From Archangium sp. (GTDB lineage: Bacteria > Myxococcota > Myxococcia > Myxococcales > Myxococcaceae), in assembly GCA_016792935.1 (NCBI GenBank), contig JAEUJS010000037.1:1-33952 (forward strand): DNA of 33,952 nt, given 5' to 3'. Within the stretch, counting starts at the first letter, position 1. Each line of letters opens with the position of its first letter. The translations under genes and the position numbers were made by a program. Below the pieces are notes generated by a model. That model was not told the origin of the DNA, ran no database searches, and saw nothing but the letters and a program-made list of their open reading frames with translations. This document shows, piece after piece, positions 14,731 through 20,362 of this stretch.

Positions 14731-16056
14731 GTGCTCTCGCTCGTCGTCGCGCTGACGCTGACTTCGCTGCCCGACCGCATCGTCATCGACTCGCCCACCG
14801 CCGCGATGACCTCGACGCACGACATCGCCGTGCTCGACGGAGCGCTGTGGTGGCGCCGTCACGGCCAGGAACGGTGGACGCTGATTCCACCCGATGGACT
14901 CCCCGCACCGCGCGGCCGTCTGGAGTCACTCAAGGAGCTCGCCGCTGACGTGCCCCTCGTGCCCGCTCCGTTCCGCCGGCCCAAACGCATCGAGCGCATC
15001 TCTGCCGACGGCGACAACCTCATCGCGGTCTCCAACGACGGCCGCGTCTATTACGTGAAGCTCTCGACGCTCGACTGGACCGACGTGTGGGGCCCCACTC
15101 CGCTCGCCGCGCCGCTCTCGGTCAAAGGCCTCGACGCCTTCGCGATGAGCCATCGCAAGATTCCCTACGAAGACCTCGACGGAAATCCGCACCCCATCTC
15201 TGCGGGAGTCACCACGCTCTACGCGCTCAAGGGCGGGGGTACCCAATTGGTGTATGCCGACCCGTGGCTCCCGCCGAACTTCGATCGCGCGCTCTGTCTC
15301 CCCGAGCGCGGCACGTTCGTCGCGGTGTCGCTCGCCGCCAGCGCATCGACGCTCTTCGTCATCGATGAAGCCGGTCGCACCTTCACGCGCCTCGTCGACT
15401 TCGACATTCACGGCGACAACCCGGCGCTGCCGTATTCCTACGCGCGTGAGAAGCGTACCGGGCCGAGGCAAGTCGTGCGCACGTTGCCCGCTCCGGAATG
15501 GGTGATGCAGCCTCCGATTCCCGGCAAGCACACGCTGCGCATCGGCATCGAGCAGAACGGCACGACGAACGCCGATCGCGAGCTGCGCGTCGAAGGGGAC
15601 GGTGGCTGGTGGCAGAAGCGCCTCACCGACGCGCACTGGACGTTCATGAAGGGCGAGCTGCCCCCGCCACGCGGAGCGAGCGTTCGCATCGGCCCTCCCG
15701 ACCACAGCCCGAAGGTCGATCAGACGCTCACCGCGCGCGACGCGTGGCCGGGTACGCGCGTGACGCTCGAGCAATGGAACCCGCTGTGTCCGCCTGCGCA
15801 GCTGCGCGTCGCTGCGAGCGGAGAGAACGTCGTGCTGCAGCTGCCGTTTCACTTTGGCCTCTCGCAGGGCACGGAAGACGAGCGCGTGATGGAGGGTGCG
15901 CTGCTCCTCCCGCGCGGTGACGGCACGTGGCTCAAGCACCTGCGCTCTGCCGCGAAGCCCGGAGAGAACTTCCTCGACGTGAAGATCGAAGTGACGCGCG
16001 ACGAGGTGCGGGTGTCGAAGCTGCCGATGGTCGACCTCCACTTCTCGCGGCGATGA
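14731..16056 (+). CDS. Secreted protein of unknown function
   Basis: 441 residues starting at a GTG that follows a purine-rich GGAGAGGGGG stretch about 13 bases upstream. The first 14 residues (MLSLVVALTLTSLP) form a short hydrophobic signal-like segment. The rest shows recurring beta-strand patterns (DNLIAVSNDGRVYYVKLS, TLFVIDEAGRTFTRL) suggesting a beta-propeller in the first half, and an all-beta C-terminal part (LRVAASGENVVLQLPFHF). I do not recognise the family. It is divergent from the degenerate nucleotidase gene by 63 bp, which must hold both promoters. Confidence 0.78.
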   Translation: MLSLVVALTLTSLPDRIVIDSPTAAMTSTHDIAVLDGALWWRRHGQERWTLIPPDGLPAPRGRLESLKELAADVPLVPAPFRRPKRIERISADGDNLIAVSNDGRVYYVKLSTLDWTDVWGPTPLAAPLSVKGLDAFAMSHRKIPYEDLDGNPHPISAGVTTLYALKGGGTQLVYADPWLPPNFDRALCLPERGTFVAVSLAASASTLFVIDEAGRTFTRLVDFDIHGDNPALPYSYAREKRTGPRQVVRTLPAPEWVMQPPIPGKHTLRIGIEQNGTTNADRELRVEGDGGWWQKRLTDAHWTFMKGELPPPRGASVRIGPPDHSPKVDQTLTARDAWPGTRVTLEQWNPLCPPAQLRVAASGENVVLQLPFHFGLSQGTEDERVMEGALLLPRGDGTWLKHLRSAAKPGENFLDVKIEVTRDEVRVSKLPMVDLHFSRR

Positions 16057-16100
16057 GGGCGATGCGGAGTCTCGAGCGGTCTTCACGAAGCTTCACGTGA

Positions 16101-16116
16101 ACCGCGCACGCGCGGT
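16101..16116. promoter_or_regulatory. Hairpin/palindrome upstream of membrane protein gene
   Basis: ACCGCG-CACG-CGCGGT is a 6-bp perfect inverted repeat 16 bases before the GTG at 16132 and 45 bases after the stop at 16056. It may be a weak terminator or an operator; it has no T tract. Confidence 0.25.
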
Positions 16117-16131
16117 GCTATCGAGTGCGTC

Positions 16132-16590
16132 GTGTTCTCGGGACTGCTCCTGCTTCACTCGTGGCTGCGCTGGCTGGTGTTGATCGTCGCGCTGGTGACG
16201 CTCATTCGCACCTCGGCCAATCGCAACACGAAGGCGCCGTGGGCGAAGCTCGATGATCAGTTCTCGCTCGCGCTCGTAGGTCTGGCTGATCTGCAGCTCG
16301 CGCTCGGGCTGGTGTTCTGGATGGGGCTGAGCCCCACGACGCAGGTCGCGTTCGCGCAGGGCCTCTTCAGCCAGACCACGCTCACCTTCTTCGCGCTCGT
16401 GCACCCCATCGCGATGATCGCCGCCATCGCGTGGCTCCACGTCGGGCGCGTGCGGCTGAAGAAGTCGCCTGATTCTCCCGAGCGTCACGGGCTGTGGAGA
16501 CGCACCACGCTCACCTTCATCGCCATCATCGTGCTCGCCATTCCCTGGCCGTCACTGGTGTGGGCGCGGCCACTCTTCCGAATCCCATGA
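16132..16590 (+). CDS. Four-helix integral membrane protein, function unknown
   Basis: 152 residues with about four transmembrane helices (residues ~3-24, 45-65, 82-102, 122-145). His residues are found near helix ends (LLLHSWLRW at the start, ALVHPIAM and WLHVGR later). This layout resembles small cytochrome-b-like membrane proteins, but haem binding cannot be claimed. It starts with GTG. Its stop overlaps the next start as ATGA, so the two small membrane proteins are translationally coupled. Confidence 0.78.
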   Translation: MFSGLLLLHSWLRWLVLIVALVTLIRTSANRNTKAPWAKLDDQFSLALVGLADLQLALGLVFWMGLSPTTQVAFAQGLFSQTTLTFFALVHPIAMIAAIAWLHVGRVRLKKSPDSPERHGLWRRTTLTFIAIIVLAIPWPSLVWARPLFRIP

Positions 16591-16874
16591 AGCTCTTTCG
16601 CGCAGTCTCGCTGGCTGAGGGTGTGTCGTGGCTGTTGCTGCTCTTCGTGGCGATGCCGCTCAAGTACGCGCTGAACGAGCCGATGGCGGTGCGTATTCTG
16701 GGGCGCGTGCACGGCGGCCTCTTCGTGTTGTTCCTCATCACGCTCGGTATGGCGGCCACCGAGCGCGAGTGGAAGTTCGGGCAAATCGCGCGTGCGTTCG
16801 TCGCGGCGCTGATTCCCGGCGGCGCGTTCTGGCTCGAACGAAAACTGCGCGCTGAGTTGAAGCAAACCGTGTAG
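16587..16874 (+). CDS. DUF3817 membrane protein
   Basis: 95 residues, three predicted membrane segments. The opening FRAVSLAEGVSWLLLLFVAM, then PLKYALNEPMAVRILGRVHG and the closing Trp-Leu-Glu-Arg match the DUF3817 (YdzA-like) family. The function of the family is unknown. The ATG overlaps the upstream stop. A longer in-frame start at 16494 lies wholly inside the upstream gene and reads as a His/Arg-rich shadow, so it was rejected. The cobalamin riboswitch begins within a few bases of the stop codon. Confidence 0.85.
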   Translation: MKLFRAVSLAEGVSWLLLLFVAMPLKYALNEPMAVRILGRVHGGLFVLFLITLGMAATEREWKFGQIARAFVAALIPGGAFWLERKLRAELKQTV

Positions 16875-16876
16875 AC

Positions 16877-17058
16877 CGCTCGCGTCGTTGGAAAGGGAAC
16901 CCGGTGCGAATCCGGGACTGCCCCGCAGCGGTAAGCAGGAACGAAAGCCGTCAACTCGAAGCACTGGTCGCCATGGGGGCGGCCGGGAAGCGACGGCGAG
17001 TAGGAGCTTGGACGTTCAAGCGCGCCTGCAAGTCCGAAGACCTGCCAGCGATGCAGTG
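16877..17058 (+). ncRNA. Cobalamin (AdoCbl) riboswitch
   Basis: The conserved core is nearly textbook: GGAAAGGGAACCCGGTGCGA, AATCCGGGACTGCCCCGC, AGCGGTAAGCAGGAACGAAAG, then a variable arm with CACTGG, GGGAAGCGACGGCGAGTAGG and the B12-box-like AGTCCGAAGACCTGCC. The ends are approximate. A CGCTCC-GAGG-GGAGCG hairpin at about 17065-17080 may be part of the expression platform. Cobalamin binding normally lowers expression of the downstream genes, here a two-gene lipoprotein operon starting at 17174. Confidence 0.95.
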
Positions 17059-17064
17059 TCCACC

Positions 17065-17080
17065 CGCTCCGAGGGGAGCG
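17065..17080 (+). promoter_or_regulatory. Hairpin after riboswitch, possible expression platform
   Basis: CGCTCC, a GAGG loop and GGAGCG form a 6-bp stem between the aptamer and the first gene. There is no U tract, so if regulatory it more likely acts on translation or Rho access. The ribosome-binding GGAG of the gene lies at 17165-17168, 5 bases before the GTG. Confidence 0.35.
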
Positions 17081-17173
17081 TGATGGCGTCGCCTGCGCTC
17101 GTCGCGTCTCGTTCCGCCGTCACGTCGACTCCTCGAAGCATGCGCGGCCCGCGGGGGTCGCAATGGAGTCGAT

Positions 17174-18472
17174 GTGAAGATCAGATCAATCCTTCTCGCA
17201 GCAGCAGTGGTGTCTCTGACGGCATGCCCCGGTCCCGGCCCGAGTGACGGAGGAACCGGAGGCGGCAGCGCGACCGGCGGAGGCAGCGCGAACGGTGGCG
17301 GAACAGGCGGCGCAGCTGGCGGCGGCTCTGCGACGGGCGGCGGCTCCGCAACGGGCGGCGGCTCCGCGACGGGCGGCGCCGCGACGGGCGGCGGCTCCGC
17401 AACGGGCGGCGGCTCCGCAACGGGCGGCGGCTCCGCGACGGGCGGCGGCTCCGCGATGGGTGGCGGCGGAATGACGGACGGCGGCGTGAACTGCATGACC
17501 GCTCCGCACGACATCGCGCTCGGCACGTACACCGCGGCTTCAGGCGTGACGGTCGCTGCGGTTTCTCCGCTGCCCAACGGCATCACGCAGGTCGCAGCAA
17601 TCGGCTCGACCATCTACGGCCTCGCGAGCGACGACACCATCAAGGTGCTCGGCAGCTTCCCGACGCTCACCGCCGGCACGACGGTCGCGAACCTGCGCGC
17701 GCCTGCCGACGCGACCGCGATGATTTTCCCGAGCGCGTTCCTCGCAGCGCAGGGCACCACGCTGCTCGCCGGCTACACGAAGCCGATGACGATCGGCATC
17801 GTGACCCTCGTGGAGACGGCTGACGGTGGCGTGCGCTACGTCGACGCCAACGGCAACTACGACGCGACGGGCGTGACGACGACGGTGGGCGCGGGCTTCG
17901 TGGTGAACGGCCTGAGCCTCGGCACGGCGAACATGGCAGGAGCGTTCGGCATGGCGCCCAGCGGTCCTCCCGCGGTGCGACTGTCGACGTTCGAGACGGG
18001 CTGGTTCAGCGGCTTCGCGGCGGCGACGACCGAGAACGTGTTGCTGCTCGGGTACTACGACAGCACCTCGCTCATCCCCGGCAACTTCGTGCGCGCCGTG
18101 CCTCCGGCGACCGTGGCAGGCGCGGGCGTGAGCGGCACTCCGTTCGCGGTGATGAACGAGCGCAGCGTCACGGGCCCCACGCCGGCGTACGACGTGATGG
18201 ACCTCGCGGCGGCCGGCCCCGACGCCATCGTCGCGATGGGCAACTTCAACTCGACCTTCACCGGCCTCGAGATCGCGCGCATCGAACGCGTGCCGCTCCA
18301 GTTGGTGGGAGCCGGCGGCGGCAGCCAGTCGGTCGATGCGGGCTCGCCCGTCACGATTCTCTCGACCACCAACACCTGCACCGAGGTGCTCTTCGTGCAG
18401 TCACACGGACCGCGCGTGCTCATCGGCCTGGCTGACAGGAACGGCCGCCGCCTCGTCGATCTCCAGCCCTGA
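17174..18472 (+). CDS. B12-riboswitch-controlled lipoprotein with GGSATG linker
   Basis: 432 residues. The signal MKIRSILLAAAVVSLTAC has a lipobox at Cys18. Residues about 25-103 are a (GGGSAT)n linker, as expected for surface-exposed myxobacterial lipoproteins. The remaining 330 residues are beta-rich with repeated Gly-X-hydrophobic patterns (VAAIGSTIYGLASDDTIKVL, ENVLLLGYYDST, DAIVAMGNFNSTFTGLEIAR) that suggest a beta-propeller. I cannot assign a family. GTG start with GGAG 5 bases upstream. It lies directly downstream of the cobalamin riboswitch and overlaps the next gene by one base (TGATG). A role in capturing cobalamin or related corrinoids at the cell surface is inferred from regulation only. 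Confidence 0.85.
   Translation: MKIRSILLAAAVVSLTACPGPGPSDGGTGGGSATGGGSANGGGTGGAAGGGSATGGGSATGGGSATGGAATGGGSATGGGSATGGGSATGGGSAMGGGGMTDGGVNCMTAPHDIALGTYTAASGVTVAAVSPLPNGITQVAAIGSTIYGLASDDTIKVLGSFPTLTAGTTVANLRAPADATAMIFPSAFLAAQGTTLLAGYTKPMTIGIVTLVETADGGVRYVDANGNYDATGVTTTVGAGFVVNGLSLGTANMAGAFGMAPSGPPAVRLSTFETGWFSGFAAATTENVLLLGYYDSTSLIPGNFVRAVPPATVAGAGVSGTPFAVMNERSVTGPTPAYDVMDLAAAGPDAIVAMGNFNSTFTGLEIARIERVPLQLVGAGGGSQSVDAGSPVTILSTTNTCTEVLFVQSHGPRVLIGLADRNGRRLVDLQP
17261..17469 (+). repeat. 18-bp minisatellite coding for a GGGSAT linker
   Basis: Near-identical 18-bp units (GGCGGCTCCGCRACGGGC) in tandem, one of them changed to code GGAATG. They encode the Gly/Ser/Ala/Thr linker of the B12-riboswitch lipoprotein. 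Identity between units implies recent expansion by slippage. Confidence 0.9.
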
Positions 18473-19227
18473 TGACCACCAGGGCGAAAGCGCGAGCTGC
18501 TCAGAATCGCGAGCGACGACGTCAGCGCGACGCCGCCAGTCGCGCGCTCGAGGCGTTGCTCGTGCTGTCGCCGTTCCTCGCCCTCAGCGCGATGTTCTTC
18601 GCGTGCGGGCCGCCACCGGCGTCGAGCTTCGAGACGACCGACGCTTCCGTGCTCGTCATCGACGCGGGCACGCCAGACGCGGGAGATCCGTTCGTCGACG
18701 CGGTGGTGGCCTTCACTCCCGGCGTCGGCGCGGGCTTTGGTCAGGGAGCGTTTCCAGACATCGTGTTCGGCCCACCACACGGTCAAGGCGACATGAGCGG
18801 CTCTCTCGACGTGCTCTCGCTCGGTCGCGGCGGGAGCATCACGCTGGAGTTCACCGACTTCGAGATCGTCGACGACACCGGCGTGGACTTCATCGTCTTC
18901 GAGAACGGGTTCACCGGCTTCCTCGAGCTCGGCTTCGTCGAGGTGAGCGCCGACGGCACGACGTGGAACGCGTTTCCCTGCGCGGCGACGCTCGACGGCG
19001 GCACCGAAGGCTGCGCTGGAGCGAACATCGTCTACTCGAACCCGCAGAACGGAATTCCGCCGACCAGTCCCGACGCGGGTGGAGATGGCTTCGATCTCTC
19101 GCAGCTCGGCGTGGCTTCCGCGCGCTTCGTGCGCATCACCGACACGGGCACCAATCGCTTCTACGCACCACCTGGAGGCGGGTTCGACCTCGACGCCGTC
19201 GCCACCGTGAACGCGCGCAGACGTTGA
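18472..19227 (+). CDS. Putative cell-surface lipoprotein, second gene of B12-riboswitch operon
   Basis: 251 residues. A basic 28-residue N-region (RAKARAAQNRERRRQRD) is followed by a hydrophobic stretch and lipobox MFFAC (Cys45). The mature part is a beta-sandwich-like domain: VLSLGRGGSITLEFTDFEIV, GVDFIVFENGF, VEVSADGTTWNAFPC, GGDGFDLSQLGVASARFVRI, then DTGTNRF and FDLDAV. The pattern of a DxxVFEN segment followed by VSxDGxTW and a closing FVRI strand resembles F5/8-type (discoidin-like) surface proteins. Translation is probably coupled to the previous gene, since the ATG overlaps its TGA. It is convergent with the next gene, 8 bp apart. Confidence 0.85.
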   Translation: MTTRAKARAAQNRERRRQRDAASRALEALLVLSPFLALSAMFFACGPPPASSFETTDASVLVIDAGTPDAGDPFVDAVVAFTPGVGAGFGQGAFPDIVFGPPHGQGDMSGSLDVLSLGRGGSITLEFTDFEIVDDTGVDFIVFENGFTGFLELGFVEVSADGTTWNAFPCAATLDGGTEGCAGANIVYSNPQNGIPPTSPDAGGDGFDLSQLGVASARFVRITDTGTNRFYAPPGGGFDLDAVATVNARRR

Positions 19228-19235
19228 CCAGCGAA

Positions 19236-19871
19236 TCAGTTGGTGCACCAGAGCGCCGGCGGCCCGTAGAGCGCGCGCAGCGACGTCTGATCATTTTCGC
19301 CAGGCGACGTTCGCTGCGAGTTGGGGAACGACATGATGCTGTTGATCTGATCAGTCGACTTGTCGAGGCCGAGCGCTCTCCCGAGGAGGAAGCTCATCTC
19401 CTTCGCCGAGACGGAGCCGCTCAAGGTGATCTCCGCGTTGCGGATGATGCCGGTGTCGACCTCGAAGCGATGCGTCACCGAGTTGCCGCGCGGGTCGATC
19501 TTCACGTGAATCCGCTGCCGGGCGTTTTCGGGCAGGTCGTCGTCGAACTGCGCTTCCTCGAGACACAGCCCGCCCGCGAGCGTGACGTCCCACGCGTTGC
19601 CTTCGAACTTCACCGAGGTGAAATCGGAGAGCCGGCGATCGACCGTGAGCCGCAAGCAGCCTTCACACGCTGGCCAGTGGAGAATCACGCCTCCCTGCAC
19701 GCGCAGGAGCGGCGTCTTCAACCCCGGAGGCAAGCCCGGACACGCGCTGCGGCAATACACGCCGCCGTCTTCGATGGTCATCGTCGAGTCGAGCGGGCGC
19801 ACCGGAGGAATCGGCTCGCTTCGCCCACACGCGGTCAGACACCACAGCGCGAGGAGCGCAGCGCGTCTCAC
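19236..19871 (-). CDS. Lipoprotein resembling a matrixin without zinc ligands
   Basis: 211 residues from a GTG overlapping the upstream stop (GTGA). Signal VRRAALLALWCLTAC gives a lipobox at Cys15. Cys pairs at 40/44 and 70/72 suggest disulfides. The C-terminal third reads FLLGRALGLDKS (161-172), then SIM and finally LRALYG. This matches the layout of matrixin metalloproteases (HExGHxLGLxHS, Met-turn SVM, then a DI..I..LYG closing helix), but every zinc ligand and the catalytic Glu is replaced (F161, L162, R165, K171). If the homology is real, this is a catalytically dead form. It is last in a coupled three-gene unit starting at 22660. Confidence 0.82.
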   Translation of the reverse strand: MRRAALLALWCLTACGRSEPIPPVRPLDSTMTIEDGGVYCRSACPGLPPGLKTPLLRVQGGVILHWPACEGCLRLTVDRRLSDFTSVKFEGNAWDVTLAGGLCLEEAQFDDDLPENARQRIHVKIDPRGNSVTHRFEVDTGIIRNAEITLSGSVSAKEMSFLLGRALGLDKSTDQINSIMSFPNSQRTSPGENDQTSLRALYGPPALWCTN

Positions 19872-20356
19872 CGCGGAACCACGTCTCCGCCCAACGACAC
19901 CGACACGCCCATCGGCGCGGCGTTGCAGTCGGGAAAATGCGCCTCGAGGTCGATGCCGCCGTTGGCGTTCTTCTTCGCGGTGCCCGAAATCTTGCGGCAC
20001 GTCGCCGTGGTCTGCAGTCGCCCGGTGAACGCAGGGAACGTGCAACGCGAGTCGGTGAAGCGGAGCAGCTCTCCTTCGACCTTCGCGTAGAAGTCGCAGC
20101 CCGCCTTCGCATCGGAAGGATCTTCCGCGCGCAGCGTGACGCCGCCGACCGAGTTGGAATGCGCGTTCACCTTGAGCTGCAGCGGCCCCTGCAGCTGCAC
20201 GCCGAGCCGCTCGAGCGCCATGCGGCTCAGCTGATCTTTGGTCTGCGCGCGCGCGGTGATCTTCGCCATCAGGCCGTCGAACTCCCAGGGCTCGGGAACC
20301 GCGGCTGCACCGCCGTCAGCACCGAGCACCAGGGTGAGCAACAGCACCGCGCTCAT
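19868..20356 (-). CDS. Small secreted protein of unknown function
   Basis: 162 residues. A short signal peptide (MSAVLLLTLVLGADGGAA) is followed by a soluble domain with four Cys residues (GCDFYAKV, SRCTFPAF, TATCRKIS, FPDCNAAP) and repeated beta-strands. One stretch has the form of a lipid-binding BON/SMP-like strand set (LQGPLQLKVNAHSNSVGGVT), but I cannot place it. It is sandwiched between the large His-Cys protein (6-bp gap upstream) and the matrixin-like lipoprotein (4-bp overlap downstream), which suggests a shared job outside the cytoplasm. Confidence 0.78.
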   Translation of the reverse strand: MSAVLLLTLVLGADGGAAAVPEPWEFDGLMAKITARAQTKDQLSRMALERLGVQLQGPLQLKVNAHSNSVGGVTLRAEDPSDAKAGCDFYAKVEGELLRFTDSRCTFPAFTGRLQTTATCRKISGTAKKNANGGIDLEAHFPDCNAAPMGVSVSLGGDVVPR

Positions 20357-20362
20357 CGCGAA

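Noticed and set aside
17163..17177. Tiny upstream ORF (ATG GAG TCG ATG TGA) overlapping the GTG of the riboswitch-controlled gene
   Set aside because: Too short to support as a leader peptide. The GGAG inside it is better explained as the ribosome-binding site of the GTG at 17174.
17261..17469. CRISPR-like array
   Set aside because: The repeats are contiguous 18-bp units with no spacers and encode a linker in frame.
18336..20090. Plus-strand open frame of 584 codons
   Set aside because: Runs across two convergent real genes in a different frame; Arg-rich shadow.
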